Shown: positions 51,852 to 62,349, numbered from the stretch's first letter. The stretch is DNA of 64,000 nt from an uncultured Caldilineaceae bacterium (GCA_951813625.1 CATOTS010000006.1:1-64000); one strand, 5' to 3'. Numbers and translations are program-made. The notes: generated by a model from the sequence alone, not told the origin.

Positions 51852-51996
51852 ATCCAGCTCCGCTCAAAAACAGAGCATTCACGGAGCTTCCACACGCAGA
51901 ACAATTCGCTGTAACGACGCGCAGAGAGCCTCTCCAGCTTCGCGCCCCTGCGCGGGCCAAAAACCGGCCTTTGTCGTCATACGGGGCTTGTCACCT

Positions 51997-52026
51997 TAGA
52001 CAGAAATCGCCTTCGTCGACTATTAT
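51997..52026 (+). promoter_or_regulatory. Array promoter element (before copy 6)
   Basis: TAGACA at 51997-52002, 18 bases, TATTAT at 52021-52026. The -10 box differs by one base from the copy before gene 4, although the surrounding spacer is almost the same. Confidence 0.62.
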
Positions 52027-52127
52027 TTCCTCTGTGATTCGGCCGAAAACCTTTCGTCTTCTGCAATCCGCTGAGACCAAACAACGGGGGTCTTCGTTCA
52101 AACACCATCCGGTACAGGGCCCGCCCC

Positions 52128-52265
52128 ATGTCGACCATGACAGTCGAACAGATCCAGCGCCACCTCCTCCGGACAAATAGAGTGGATTCATTCAAGACAG
52201 AACCTGAGGATCAGCCAGCGACCCGGCGCCTTCCGCGTCGAATAAATTATTGCATTTGCGCCTGA
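52128..52265 (+). pseudogene. Mini-ORF from the aminotransferase start, before copy 6
   Basis: A 45-codon frame starting MSTMTVEQIQRHLLRT, the twin of 45061-45198 with a few substitutions. It ends 11 bases before the start of copy 6. The frame is kept in both twins, which is compatible either with recent duplication or with use as a leader peptide. Confidence 0.62.
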
Positions 52266-52276
52266 GCCGTCCCATC

Positions 52277-55200
52277 ATGGCAAATCTATTGAGGAGACCG
52301 CTATCTTTCTTGAGCCTGTCTCCCCTCGCCCTCCTATCCTTGCTGCCATGGCTCGCGCTCCTCGCTTGGCTCGCCTCCGTCGCCTGGTTCCTCACCGACG
52401 ACGCCTTCATCAGCTTCCGCTATACCCGCAACCTCATCGAAGGTCACGGCCTCGTCTTCAACCCCGGCGAACGCGTCGAAGGCTATACCAACTTCCTCTG
52501 GATTCTCGAACTCGCCGCAATCTGGGCCGCCCTCGGCATCCCTCCCGAATACGCCGCCCCCTGGCTCTCAGTCGCCTACACAGCCGCCTCCATCGCCGCC
52601 ATCCTGTGGTGGGTCACACGCCTACCCTCGCTCCATAACCGCAGCCTCGTCGCCTGGATGACCCTCGGCCTACTCTGCTCCAGCGCCACCTTCGCCGTCT
52701 GGACCTCCGCCGGCGGCCTCGAAACCAGACAGTTCACCTTCTTCATCGTCACCGCCGTCATCTGCCTCAGCCTCTACCAGAACAGCCGTAAAGGCCTCAT
52801 CACCGCCTCACTCTGCCTCGCCGCCGCCGAACTCACTCGCCCCGAAGCCCTCCTCCTCGCCGCCTGCTGCTTCGCCTGGTTCGGCATCCAGCGACTGGCC
52901 AAAGACAAGACCATAAACTCCAGGTTGGTCAAAGACATCTCCTACCTGGTTGCACCTTTCGCCCTCCTGGTCGCCGCTCACTTCCTCTTCCGCTACGCCT
53001 ACTACGGCGAGTGGCTGCCCAACACCTACTACGCCAAACACATCCGGCCCTGGTACGAGTCCGGCTTCCGCTACCTTTGGGCCGCCGCGCTCGAGACCGG
53101 ACTTTACATCCTGCTGCCGCTGGCTTACATCGCCCTGCGCACGCGCTGGCAGTACCATCGTGATGGTATCTATGCGCTGGTGCTGCTCTGTGTCACCGCA
53201 CACATGGCCTATCTTCTGCCGATAGGCGGCGACCTCTTCGAATTCCGCCCCCTCGACTTCTACTGGCCTCTGCTGGCACTGCCTGCCGCCGAAGGCATTA
53301 CCCTCCTCGGAGTCAGGGTTTCAACTGGCCTGCGAAGGCTCCCTCGAGTTCCAGGCTGGGCGACCGCTGGGGAGACCTACGGGATCGCGTTCTTTCTGCC
53401 CGTGCTCTTCTACGCAAACACAATTCAGGGAGTCTTACTGGTCGAGGGGGCCGCGACTCGCGAAAATTTCAACAGATTCCATATCACCCTCAGTGAGGAG
53501 AATGCAGGATGGCTGCTGGATGCCCCCGGAATGCCAGCGATCGTCGCCATCTCGAACGAATTGCGCGACCAGGCTGCCCGTCAGTTGGTCGGCGGACGCG
53601 TCGGCAGTCACCGTGAGGTCGCCCATTGGCGGATGGAAATTTGGAAGCCATACGAACAGATGGAGCGTGGTCTTATCCCTGGGGACGCCCTTATGAGACA
53701 TGGCGCTCTGGGATTATTCTACTACCTGCCGGACCTGAAAATCATAGACCCCTATGGCTTGACCGACGCCACGGTGGCACGCACGCCTGTCACCAGTTCC
53801 AATCGCGAACGAGAAATGGCCCACGACCGTAATCCGCCACCCGAATACCTCAAGCAAAGGGGCGTCAACTTTCACATTTACCGTCCGGCCTCCAGCGCCG
53901 TCAGTGCCCTGAATGTGGCAGATTTTGCCGTCAAGGTCGGCCCCGACCTATGGATGCCCTTCAGAGCCGCCAACGCACAGTGGGCAACAGCCCGCTTCGC
54001 CGAGCACGACCTGAGAGCAAGGAATACCTTCTCGACCAGCCAGCCCGCAGAAAACCGCTTCCTTGTCGGCGAACACGCTTACATCGGCGAAAAGATCCTC
54101 GCACACTTCGAACACGGCTTTGACGGCTGGCAGCTGACAGGTCAGGCCATAGGCAACTTCAACCAGCACGCCATTTACACAGGACAAGGTCTGGTCTGGA
54201 ACCGCGCCGACTCCAACTTCCTCACCAGCTACCACCCAAGCAAGGGAGACCGGGTCACCGGCGAAGCCCTCTCGCCAGCCTTCATCGCCAACAATGACCA
54301 GTACCTAGCCTTCCTCATCGCCGGCGGCAACCTCGAAGGCGTCGGCCTCCGCCTCCTCGCCGATCGCCAAGAAGCTGCGGTCTGGCGCGGAAGGAACTCC
54401 GAATACTTCAAACTGATCGTCCATCCACTCGGCTACCTCACCGGCAAAACCCTTGAACTGCAACTCTTCGACTACGAACTCGGCCCTAGAGGACACATCA
54501 TGCTCGACCATGTCATGCTGGTTTCTTGTGACGTCTGCCCGCCAGAGCCGCCAGCTCTGGCCCAATTTCTGGACCAGGAAACACCAGACGACGATACCGT
54601 ATATCTTTTCCCCGGCTTCCAGAACCATCGCACCGTCAGATTCCACCTCCTCTCTCATGGCATTGCCCCAGCCCATGTCATTCCCATGGACGCCACCAAT
54701 CTGGCGCGGACCGTCGAAACTGAACTCCTGAAATCGAGCGAAGCCGACGCAATAAAGCTCGTGGAGTGGAAGTCCGAAAGCAACTGGATCGGCGATGATG
54801 CCGAACAGCTGGCCTTCCTCCTCACAAAATACGGTCGCTACACGGGCACCGACGACTACGACCTCTTTACCGTCCACAACTATGCCGACATCTCCTTCGA
54901 GAAACCTTGGTTACTCTACGAACAGCTCGAGCCGCTGACAATCAACTATGACGGCGGCATCGCGCTCCAAGGACTCGCCCTCGGACACGACCCCGAGCAA
55001 CTCTCTTTCGGACAACTGCTCGACTTAGGAGCAGAACGCTCCCTGTGGGGCGTCCTGCAGTGGCGCACCGAACCAGGATTGGAAATCGACTATGCAATGT
55101 CCTTCCGCCTCTACAATGCTGAGGGCGTAAGAGCCTATCAGCAAGATTACGTTCTCTGGAGCCCAATCCATTCGCCGACCAGCTTCTGGGCGCCCCATCA

Positions 55201-55369
55201 ACCGGTCGACACCATGACCCTGCTCCACCTCCCGCCCAACCTACCGCCCGGTGAATACGAACTGCGAATGGTCGTCTACAACTTCGAAACCCAGATCCCG
55301 ACCGTTCAGATAGATGTCTGGGAGCCGGAGACAACCCTCGCCCGCCTCCAGCTGGCTAGAATTCACTGA
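52277..55369 (+). CDS. GT-C membrane glycosyltransferase, array copy 6 (mosaic)
   Basis: 1030 residues from ATG 52277. Up to about residue 254 ([14 protein letters not shown]) it matches copies 1-5. From [20 protein letters not shown] on it follows the copy 7/8 type, so a recombination junction lies near 53040. The outer variable part is its own ([39 protein letters not shown]). From 54153 to the end it is identical to the end of copy 7. It has the jelly-roll-like domain ([20 protein letters not shown]) and C-terminal sandwich ([19 protein letters not shown]). Confidence 0.85.
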   Translation: MANLLRRPLSFLSLSPLALLSLLPWLALLAWLASVAWFLTDDAFISFRYTRNLIEGHGLVFNPGERVEGYTNFLWILELAAIWAALGIPPEYAAPWLSVAYTAASIAAILWWVTRLPSLHNRSLVAWMTLGLLCSSATFAVWTSAGGLETRQFTFFIVTAVICLSLYQNSRKGLITASLCLAAAELTRPEALLLAACCFAWFGIQRLAKDKTINSRLVKDISYLVAPFALLVAAHFLFRYAYYGEWLPNTYYAKHIRPWYESGFRYLWAAALETGLYILLPLAYIALRTRWQYHRDGIYALVLLCVTAHMAYLLPIGGDLFEFRPLDFYWPLLALPAAEGITLLGVRVSTGLRRLPRVPGWATAGETYGIAFFLPVLFYANTIQGVLLVEGAATRENFNRFHITLSEENAGWLLDAPGMPAIVAISNELRDQAARQLVGGRVGSHREVAHWRMEIWKPYEQMERGLIPGDALMRHGALGLFYYLPDLKIIDPYGLTDATVARTPVTSSNREREMAHDRNPPPEYLKQRGVNFHIYRPASSAVSALNVADFAVKVGPDLWMPFRAANAQWATARFAEHDLRARNTFSTSQPAENRFLVGEHAYIGEKILAHFEHGFDGWQLTGQAIGNFNQHAIYTGQGLVWNRADSNFLTSYHPSKGDRVTGEALSPAFIANNDQYLAFLIAGGNLEGVGLRLLADRQEAAVWRGRNSEYFKLIVHPLGYLTGKTLELQLFDYELGPRGHIMLDHVMLVSCDVCPPEPPALAQFLDQETPDDDTVYLFPGFQNHRTVRFHLLSHGIAPAHVIPMDATNLARTVETELLKSSEADAIKLVEWKSESNWIGDDAEQLAFLLTKYGRYTGTDDYDLFTVHNYADISFEKPWLLYEQLEPLTINYDGGIALQGLALGHDPEQLSFGQLLDLGAERSLWGVLQWRTEPGLEIDYAMSFRLYNAEGVRAYQQDYVLWSPIHSPTSFWAPHQPVDTMTLLHLPPNLPPGEYELRMVVYNFETQIPTVQIDVWEPETTLARLQLARIH

Positions 55370-56517
55370 AAACAGCACACCTCCCTTTAGACAGAAACTG
55401 CCGTTGTCGACTATCATTCGCGCAATTCGCCCAGCGATCTGCTCTTGACTTTATCCCCGCCGGCGACCCGGCGTAGAGAGCGCCGAGAGAGTCGTAACAT
55501 TTGCGACTGAGCTTCTACAATATGACCAATCTGTTGCGAAGACAGCTGACTCACCTCAACCTGTCCCCCCTCGCCCTCCTCTCCCTTTTGCCCTGGTTCG
55601 CGCTCCTGGCTTGGCTCGCAAGCGTCGCCTGGTTTCTCACCGACGACGCCTTCATCAGCTTCCGCTACACGCGCAACCTCATCGAAGGGAACGGCCTCGT
55701 CTTCAACCCCGGCGAGCGCGTCGAAGGCTATACCAACTTCCTCTGGATCCTCGAACTCGCCGCACTCTGGGCACTCTTCAACATCCGCCCTGAACTTGCC
55801 GCACCATGGCTCTCCGTCGCTTACACTGCCGCCACAATCGTCGCCACCCTCTGGTGGGTCGCTCGCCTGCCTTCCCTCCAAAACCGCGGCCTCGTCGCCT
55901 GGATGGCTCTCGGCCTCCTCTGCTCCAGCGCCACATTCGCTGCCTGGACGTCCGGCGGCGGCCTGGAAACACGCCAATTCACTTTCTTCATCGTCGCAGC
56001 CGTCGTCTGCCTCAGCCTCTGCCCAAACAGCACACGCAGCCTCCTCACCGCCTCGCTCTGCCTCGCCGCAGCCGAACTCACACGACCAGAAGGACTCCTC
56101 CTCGCCGCCTGCTGCTTCGCCTGGTTCGCTCTCCAGCGCCTCGCAGAAGAAAAAAGAATCAGCGCCCATCTCGTCCGCCAGACCGCCTTCTTGGTCGCAC
56201 CCTTCGCAATACTGGTCGCAACTCACTTTCTCTTCCGCTACGCCTACTACGGCGAATGGCTTCCCAATACCTACTACGCCAAGCACATCCGCCCTTGGTA
56301 CGAGTCCGGCTTCCGCTACCTCTGGGCCGCCGCAATTGAGACCGGCCTTTATCTCCTCCTACCGCTGGCCTACGTCGCCCTGCGCTCTCGCTGGCAGAAC
56401 CATCGCGATGGCTCTTTCGCTTTCCCTCTTCTCTGTGTCGTAGCCCACATGGCCTACCTCCTCCCTATCGGCGGTGACCACTTCGAATACCGACCCCTCG
56501 ACTTCTACTGGCCTCTG
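54153..56517 (+). repeat. Direct repeat A, 2365 bases, identical to 57398-59762
   Basis: It spans the 3' third of copy 6, the 152-base spacer and the 5' third of copy 7, and is repeated 3245 bases further on. By eye I find no difference inside it. The first mismatches are at 54152 (G against A) on the left and 56518 (C against T) on the right. Confidence 0.9.
55388..55417 (+). promoter_or_regulatory. Array promoter element (before copy 7)
   Basis: TAGACA at 55388-55393, 18 bases, TATCAT at 55412-55417. The start codon of copy 7 follows 105 bases later, the shortest leader in the array, with no aminotransferase remnant. Confidence 0.65.
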
Positions 56518-58614
56518 CTGGCGCTCCCCGCGGCCGAAGGGATCGCGCTACTCGGCAGCGGAGTAGCGGCCGGCTTGCCCAACTTGCTGGAGATCCCGCG
56601 TTGGACAGCCGCCAGGAAGACCTACGCAATCGCACTCTTTCTGCTTATCTCCTTCTACGCCAGCGCGATTCAGAATGTCCTTTTATTCGAGGGGGCCTCG
56701 ATACGCGAGAATTTCAATAGGTTTCATATCAGACTCGATGAAGAAAAAGCAGGATGGCTGCTGAACGCGCCTGGGATGCGCATGCTGGTCGCCATCTCAA
56801 ACGACTTGCACATGAAAGGTAGCTTAAACTGGATCGCCGACCCCATCGTTCTACATCGTAACTACGCCTCTCGTCAGATACGAACTTGGAAGCCATACGA
56901 ACAGATGGAGCGTAATCTCATTCCCGACGACGCCCTTATGACCGACACCGGCATCGGAAGATTCTATTTCCTGCCGGATCTCAAAATACTTGACAAGGAT
57001 GGCTTGACCGACGCAACGGTAGCCCGGACGCCGGCCACACACTCCAATCCCGAACGCGTCATGGCGCACGATCGTAAGCCGACGCTCGATTATCTCAAAC
57101 AGCGGGGCGTCAACATCGAAGTTCGAGCTCCGGCCTCCAGCGGGGACGCGGCACTGAAACACGCAGACTACGCCGTCAAAGTCGGTCCCGGCCTCTGGAT
57201 GCCCTTCAATGCCGTCAATGCTCAGTGGGCAACAGCCCGCTTCGCCGTACACGACCTGAGAGCCCGAAAGACCTTCTCAAACAGCCGGGCCGCAGAAAAC
57301 CGCTTCCTCGTCGGCGAATACGCTTACGTCGGCCAACATTTCCTCGCACACTTTGAATACGGCTTTGATAACTGGCAACTGTCAGGTCAGGCCATAAGCA
57401 ACTTCAACCAGCACGCCATTTACACAGGACAAGGTCTGGTCTGGAACCGCGCCGACTCCAACTTCCTCACCAGCTACCACCCAAGCAAGGGAGACCGGGT
57501 CACCGGCGAAGCCCTCTCGCCAGCCTTCATCGCCAACAATGACCAGTACCTAGCCTTCCTCATCGCCGGCGGCAACCTCGAAGGCGTCGGCCTCCGCCTC
57601 CTCGCCGATCGCCAAGAAGCTGCGGTCTGGCGCGGAAGGAACTCCGAATACTTCAAACTGATCGTCCATCCACTCGGCTACCTCACCGGCAAAACCCTTG
57701 AACTGCAACTCTTCGACTACGAACTCGGCCCTAGAGGACACATCATGCTCGACCATGTCATGCTGGTTTCTTGTGACGTCTGCCCGCCAGAGCCGCCAGC
57801 TCTGGCCCAATTTCTGGACCAGGAAACACCAGACGACGATACCGTATATCTTTTCCCCGGCTTCCAGAACCATCGCACCGTCAGATTCCACCTCCTCTCT
57901 CATGGCATTGCCCCAGCCCATGTCATTCCCATGGACGCCACCAATCTGGCGCGGACCGTCGAAACTGAACTCCTGAAATCGAGCGAAGCCGACGCAATAA
58001 AGCTCGTGGAGTGGAAGTCCGAAAGCAACTGGATCGGCGATGATGCCGAACAGCTGGCCTTCCTCCTCACAAAATACGGTCGCTACACGGGCACCGACGA
58101 CTACGACCTCTTTACCGTCCACAACTATGCCGACATCTCCTTCGAGAAACCTTGGTTACTCTACGAACAGCTCGAGCCGCTGACAATCAACTATGACGGC
58201 GGCATCGCGCTCCAAGGACTCGCCCTCGGACACGACCCCGAGCAACTCTCTTTCGGACAACTGCTCGACTTAGGAGCAGAACGCTCCCTGTGGGGCGTCC
58301 TGCAGTGGCGCACCGAACCAGGATTGGAAATCGACTATGCAATGTCCTTCCGCCTCTACAATGCTGAGGGCGTAAGAGCCTATCAGCAAGATTACGTTCT
58401 CTGGAGCCCAATCCATTCGCCGACCAGCTTCTGGGCGCCCCATCAACCGGTCGACACCATGACCCTGCTCCACCTCCCGCCCAACCTACCGCCCGGTGAA
58501 TACGAACTGCGAATGGTCGTCTACAACTTCGAAACCCAGATCCCGACCGTTCAGATAGATGTCTGGGAGCCGGAGACAACCCTCGCCCGCCTCCAGCTGG
58601 CTAGAATTCACTGA
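55522..58614 (+). CDS. GT-C membrane glycosyltransferase, array copy 7
   Basis: 1030 residues from ATG 55522 ([20 protein letters not shown]). The membrane half is a second sequence type ([52 protein letters not shown]) shared only with copy 8. The Asp-Asp motif and [15 protein letters not shown] are kept. Only the middle 880 bases (56518-57397) are unique to it; both ends lie in the two 2365-base direct repeats. Its unique part includes [19 protein letters not shown] and the [17 protein letters not shown] region. Confidence 0.85.
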   Translation: MTNLLRRQLTHLNLSPLALLSLLPWFALLAWLASVAWFLTDDAFISFRYTRNLIEGNGLVFNPGERVEGYTNFLWILELAALWALFNIRPELAAPWLSVAYTAATIVATLWWVARLPSLQNRGLVAWMALGLLCSSATFAAWTSGGGLETRQFTFFIVAAVVCLSLCPNSTRSLLTASLCLAAAELTRPEGLLLAACCFAWFALQRLAEEKRISAHLVRQTAFLVAPFAILVATHFLFRYAYYGEWLPNTYYAKHIRPWYESGFRYLWAAAIETGLYLLLPLAYVALRSRWQNHRDGSFAFPLLCVVAHMAYLLPIGGDHFEYRPLDFYWPLLALPAAEGIALLGSGVAAGLPNLLEIPRWTAARKTYAIALFLLISFYASAIQNVLLFEGASIRENFNRFHIRLDEEKAGWLLNAPGMRMLVAISNDLHMKGSLNWIADPIVLHRNYASRQIRTWKPYEQMERNLIPDDALMTDTGIGRFYFLPDLKILDKDGLTDATVARTPATHSNPERVMAHDRKPTLDYLKQRGVNIEVRAPASSGDAALKHADYAVKVGPGLWMPFNAVNAQWATARFAVHDLRARKTFSNSRAAENRFLVGEYAYVGQHFLAHFEYGFDNWQLSGQAISNFNQHAIYTGQGLVWNRADSNFLTSYHPSKGDRVTGEALSPAFIANNDQYLAFLIAGGNLEGVGLRLLADRQEAAVWRGRNSEYFKLIVHPLGYLTGKTLELQLFDYELGPRGHIMLDHVMLVSCDVCPPEPPALAQFLDQETPDDDTVYLFPGFQNHRTVRFHLLSHGIAPAHVIPMDATNLARTVETELLKSSEADAIKLVEWKSESNWIGDDAEQLAFLLTKYGRYTGTDDYDLFTVHNYADISFEKPWLLYEQLEPLTINYDGGIALQGLALGHDPEQLSFGQLLDLGAERSLWGVLQWRTEPGLEIDYAMSFRLYNAEGVRAYQQDYVLWSPIHSPTSFWAPHQPVDTMTLLHLPPNLPPGEYELRMVVYNFETQIPTVQIDVWEPETTLARLQLARIH

Positions 58615-59762
58615 AAACAGCACACCTCCCTTTAGACAGAAACTGCCGTTGTCGACTATCATTCGCGCAATTCGCCCAGCGATCTGCTCTTGACTTTATC
58701 CCCGCCGGCGACCCGGCGTAGAGAGCGCCGAGAGAGTCGTAACATTTGCGACTGAGCTTCTACAATATGACCAATCTGTTGCGAAGACAGCTGACTCACC
58801 TCAACCTGTCCCCCCTCGCCCTCCTCTCCCTTTTGCCCTGGTTCGCGCTCCTGGCTTGGCTCGCAAGCGTCGCCTGGTTTCTCACCGACGACGCCTTCAT
58901 CAGCTTCCGCTACACGCGCAACCTCATCGAAGGGAACGGCCTCGTCTTCAACCCCGGCGAGCGCGTCGAAGGCTATACCAACTTCCTCTGGATCCTCGAA
59001 CTCGCCGCACTCTGGGCACTCTTCAACATCCGCCCTGAACTTGCCGCACCATGGCTCTCCGTCGCTTACACTGCCGCCACAATCGTCGCCACCCTCTGGT
59101 GGGTCGCTCGCCTGCCTTCCCTCCAAAACCGCGGCCTCGTCGCCTGGATGGCTCTCGGCCTCCTCTGCTCCAGCGCCACATTCGCTGCCTGGACGTCCGG
59201 CGGCGGCCTGGAAACACGCCAATTCACTTTCTTCATCGTCGCAGCCGTCGTCTGCCTCAGCCTCTGCCCAAACAGCACACGCAGCCTCCTCACCGCCTCG
59301 CTCTGCCTCGCCGCAGCCGAACTCACACGACCAGAAGGACTCCTCCTCGCCGCCTGCTGCTTCGCCTGGTTCGCTCTCCAGCGCCTCGCAGAAGAAAAAA
59401 GAATCAGCGCCCATCTCGTCCGCCAGACCGCCTTCTTGGTCGCACCCTTCGCAATACTGGTCGCAACTCACTTTCTCTTCCGCTACGCCTACTACGGCGA
59501 ATGGCTTCCCAATACCTACTACGCCAAGCACATCCGCCCTTGGTACGAGTCCGGCTTCCGCTACCTCTGGGCCGCCGCAATTGAGACCGGCCTTTATCTC
59601 CTCCTACCGCTGGCCTACGTCGCCCTGCGCTCTCGCTGGCAGAACCATCGCGATGGCTCTTTCGCTTTCCCTCTTCTCTGTGTCGTAGCCCACATGGCCT
59701 ACCTCCTCCCTATCGGCGGTGACCACTTCGAATACCGACCCCTCGACTTCTACTGGCCTCTG
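57398..59762 (+). repeat. Direct repeat B, 2365 bases, identical to 54153-56517
   Basis: Second copy of the direct repeat, covering the 3' third of gene 7, the spacer and the 5' third of gene 8. Offset from the first copy is 3245 bases, one array unit, as expected from unequal crossing-over or a long gene-conversion event. Confidence 0.9.
58633..58662 (+). promoter_or_regulatory. Array promoter element (before copy 8)
   Basis: TAGACA at 58633-58638, 18 bases, TATCAT at 58657-58662, identical to the element at 55388 because it lies inside the direct repeat. Confidence 0.65.
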
Positions 59763-60956
59763 TTGGCCGTTCCTGCAGCCCAAAGCATTGCTCTTCTCGG
59801 CTCCAGGTTTGCGTCCTTCCTACGTAAATTCCCACCAACTCTGCATTGGGCAGTCGGGAGGAGGACCTGCTCCATCACGCTCTTCTTGCTCGTGCTGTTC
59901 TACGCGAACGCAATACAGGGTGTCTTACTAGTCGAGGGGGCTACATTGCGCCGCGTGCATGTCGTGCTCAATAGGGAGAACGCTGGCTGGCTGCTGGCCG
60001 CGCCCGGGATGCCAGCCCTCGTCGCCATCTCTAACGATTTACGCCGCCTGATCAGTGTGAATGGAGTAGGCCTACGTTTCGCTTTACACCGCGACCGTGC
60101 AGAATTTCACATCATGAAATGGAAACCGTATGAAAAAATGGAGCGCGGATTCTTCCCTGACGACGCCCTGATGTTCGACGAAGGCATGGGTAAGTTCCTC
60201 TTCGTGCCTGACCTGAAAGTCGTCGACAAGCATGGCTTGACCGACAAAGCCGTGGCTCGTACACCGGTTACCAGAGGCAACGACCGTCGCTTTATCGCGC
60301 ACGACCGCCTTCCGACACCCAAATACATCAAACAGCGGGGTTTCAACATCAGGATTTTCCCCTCAGTTTCTAGCGCCGACGACGCGCTGAACGTCGCAAA
60401 CTACGCCGTCGAATTCGGCCCCGACCTGTGGATGCCTTTCGACACCGTCACCGCACAGTGGGCCACAAAACTCTTTCCCAACCGCAACCTGAGAGCGTTC
60501 GCTACGAAACTGGAGCCCTTGCTAGTCAAATTTGACGGCGGCATCGCGCTCCAGGGGCTTGCCCTCGGCATCGGCAATGGACAGCTTCCGTCTCGCCCGC
60601 TGCTTGCCCTGAAGAACGATCGCTCTCTGCGCGGCGTCCTGCAGTGGCGGATCGACCCTGGTTTGAATGTCGAATATGCCGCCTCACTGCGTCTATACAA
60701 TGCCGAAAACCACATGACTTTCCAATCCGATGGTCCGCTCCGGCTCCACACCACCTTTGTTAGGACAAACCACTGGCCGACGAATGAACCGGTCGACACC
60801 CTGTTCCGCTTGGAATTCCCCGCTGACCTCCCCGCTGGCGATTATGAGCTGCGTCTGGTCGTCTACAACATCGAGACCAAGACCCCAACCGTTCAGATCG
60901 ATGTCTGGCAGCCGGAGATAACCCTCGCCCGCCTGCGCCTGACTGATCCCAACTGA
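58767..60956 (+). CDS. GT-C membrane glycosyltransferase, array copy 8 (internally shortened)
   Basis: 729 residues from ATG 58767. The membrane half is identical to copy 7 up to about 59762, then its own ([40 protein letters not shown]). The outer part keeps [14 protein letters not shown] and [17 protein letters not shown]. About 300 residues are then absent in frame: [20 protein letters not shown] joins the region before the jelly-roll-like domain directly to the C-terminal sandwich. The frame is intact to the end ([18 protein letters not shown]), so this may be a functional variant without the jelly-roll part. It is the last array member. Confidence 0.82.
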   Translation: MTNLLRRQLTHLNLSPLALLSLLPWFALLAWLASVAWFLTDDAFISFRYTRNLIEGNGLVFNPGERVEGYTNFLWILELAALWALFNIRPELAAPWLSVAYTAATIVATLWWVARLPSLQNRGLVAWMALGLLCSSATFAAWTSGGGLETRQFTFFIVAAVVCLSLCPNSTRSLLTASLCLAAAELTRPEGLLLAACCFAWFALQRLAEEKRISAHLVRQTAFLVAPFAILVATHFLFRYAYYGEWLPNTYYAKHIRPWYESGFRYLWAAAIETGLYLLLPLAYVALRSRWQNHRDGSFAFPLLCVVAHMAYLLPIGGDHFEYRPLDFYWPLLAVPAAQSIALLGSRFASFLRKFPPTLHWAVGRRTCSITLFLLVLFYANAIQGVLLVEGATLRRVHVVLNRENAGWLLAAPGMPALVAISNDLRRLISVNGVGLRFALHRDRAEFHIMKWKPYEKMERGFFPDDALMFDEGMGKFLFVPDLKVVDKHGLTDKAVARTPVTRGNDRRFIAHDRLPTPKYIKQRGFNIRIFPSVSSADDALNVANYAVEFGPDLWMPFDTVTAQWATKLFPNRNLRAFATKLEPLLVKFDGGIALQGLALGIGNGQLPSRPLLALKNDRSLRGVLQWRIDPGLNVEYAASLRLYNAENHMTFQSDGPLRLHTTFVRTNHWPTNEPVDTLFRLEFPADLPAGDYELRLVVYNIETKTPTVQIDVWQPEITLARLRLTDPN

Positions 60957-60974
60957 AACCAACGCCTCTACCCT

Positions 60975-61004
60975 TAGACAAAAACTAACATCGTCGGCTA
61001 TCAT
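60975..61004 (+). promoter_or_regulatory. Array-type promoter element before the aminotransferase
   Basis: TAGACA at 60975-60980, 18 bases, TATCAT at 60999-61004, about 95 bases before the aminotransferase start. As this gene is intact here and only a fragment elsewhere, this is probably the original setting of the repeated promoter. Confidence 0.65.
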
Positions 61005-61098
61005 TTGCACTGTACCCCTGGCGACATTCCTCCGTCTTCCCTGAACCGCAAAGGCGGCTCACCAAAATTCAAACGCCATTCAGCATAGGACCCAACAG

Positions 61099-62289
61099 AT
61101 GTCACCCATGACAGTCGAACAGCTGCGGCAGGACTTCCCCATGACCGGGAAAATAGCCTACTTTCAGACCGGAACCTACGGCCCGGCCAGCGACTCCGTT
61201 CTCCAAGCCGTACGCGAAGCAATGGAGACCGAGGCCCGGCACGGCCCCGCCACGACCGCAGGCAGACTGGCTCACCGGGACCGGGAAGCCGCCGCCCGCA
61301 GCGGATTGGCCCGGATGCTCAACATTAAAGAGGAGGAGTTGAGCATCGAAACCAACACATCGCGGGCCATGCAGCAGATCGTGCGCGGCCTCGACTGGCA
61401 GCCGGGCGACGAGTTCGTCATGACCTCGCTCGAGCACGTCAGCACCTACGGCCTCTCCTACTCTTTGACGGAGGAACACGGGGTCACCGCCAAAGTGATC
61501 GAGGCCGAACACCTGACCGACGACGAACTGCTCGCTGAACTCGCCAGCACGCTGACAGAACGCACGCGGCTTATCTGCCTCAGCCATGTCGCCTCATCCA
61601 ACGGCCGCCTGCTCCCGGTCAAAGAAGCAGCCGCCATCGCCCATGACGCCGGCGTCCCTGTCATGCTCGACCTCGCCCAGTCCGTCGGCACGATGCCGGT
61701 TGACCTCCAAGAACTCGACTGTGACTTTGCAGTCGGCTCCGGCCACAAATGGCTGCTCGGTCCAATGGGTACAGGCTATATTTTCGTCGCCGAACGGCAG
61801 ATGCCCGGCTTTCGCCCCAACTTCATCCCCGACCGCAGCCCGTGGACGCTGGCCGGCGACCCGACACCCCCGCCAACCGCCCGCTCCCGCACCGAAATCG
61901 GCACCTACAACCATGCCCTTGTCGTCGGCCTCGGCCGCGCCGTCGAAATCTTGGAAGACATCGGGCTCGACAACATCCAGGCCCGCATCGCCGACCTGAC
62001 CCGCCGGCTGCGGCGCGGCGTCGAGCAGATCGACCGCGCCCGCATCATCACCCCGCTCGAATCCGATAAGTCTGCCGGCATCACCTCGGTGATGTTCGAT
62101 GGCTACACCAAGACCGAAATGGACAGCCTGGCTGCACAACTACAGGACCGCCATCAGGCGCTCGTCAAGTCGCAGTGGTTGACCGCTCCGCCCGACCCGG
62201 TCAAAATCGCCATGCGCATCTCCGTGGCCGCCTTCAACGACGAAGGTGAGGTAGACCGCCTGCTCGAGGGCATCGACGAAGAGCAATAG
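61099..62289 (+). CDS. Class-V aminotransferase / cysteine desulfurase-like PLP enzyme
   Basis: 396 residues from ATG 61099 (a second ATG three codons on is equally possible). The fold-type I PLP motifs are TNTSRAMQQIVRGL, SHVASSNGRLLPVKE, VMLDLAQSVGTMPVD and GSGHKWLLGPMGTGYIF with the PLP lysine. GTYNHALVVGLGRAVEIL follows. It is closest in layout to the isopenicillin-N-epimerase/cysteine-desulfurase-like group; the substrate is not known. It starts behind the array promoter element, and 5' fragments of the same gene lie in four array spacers. Confidence 0.87.
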   Translation: MSPMTVEQLRQDFPMTGKIAYFQTGTYGPASDSVLQAVREAMETEARHGPATTAGRLAHRDREAAARSGLARMLNIKEEELSIETNTSRAMQQIVRGLDWQPGDEFVMTSLEHVSTYGLSYSLTEEHGVTAKVIEAEHLTDDELLAELASTLTERTRLICLSHVASSNGRLLPVKEAAAIAHDAGVPVMLDLAQSVGTMPVDLQELDCDFAVGSGHKWLLGPMGTGYIFVAERQMPGFRPNFIPDRSPWTLAGDPTPPPTARSRTEIGTYNHALVVGLGRAVEILEDIGLDNIQARIADLTRRLRRGVEQIDRARIITPLESDKSAGITSVMFDGYTKTEMDSLAAQLQDRHQALVKSQWLTAPPDPVKIAMRISVAAFNDEGEVDRLLEGIDEEQ

Positions 62290-62349
62290 CGACTGCCGCA
62301 GGAGATAACTGCCCGGAACTGCAACCCGTAACTTCCCACCGCCAAAAGG

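Larger units (their letters stand above)
51852..52276 (+). repeat. 425-base spacer, near-identical to 44785-45209
   Basis: Second copy of the long spacer, here between copies 5 and 6. It carries the promoter element and the mini-ORF in the same places. Confidence 0.88.

Noticed and set aside
55414..56286. Long minus-strand open frames opposite the array genes (290 codons here, repeated at 58659-59531)
   Set aside because: They mirror the strongly biased codons of the glycosyltransferase genes on the other strand, give Glu/Gly/Ala-rich sequence without domains, and recur only because the DNA is repeated.
32421..60956. Mobile element as cause of the array
   Set aside because: No transposase, integrase, terminal inverted repeats or target-site duplications were seen; the junctions fit homologous unequal exchange.
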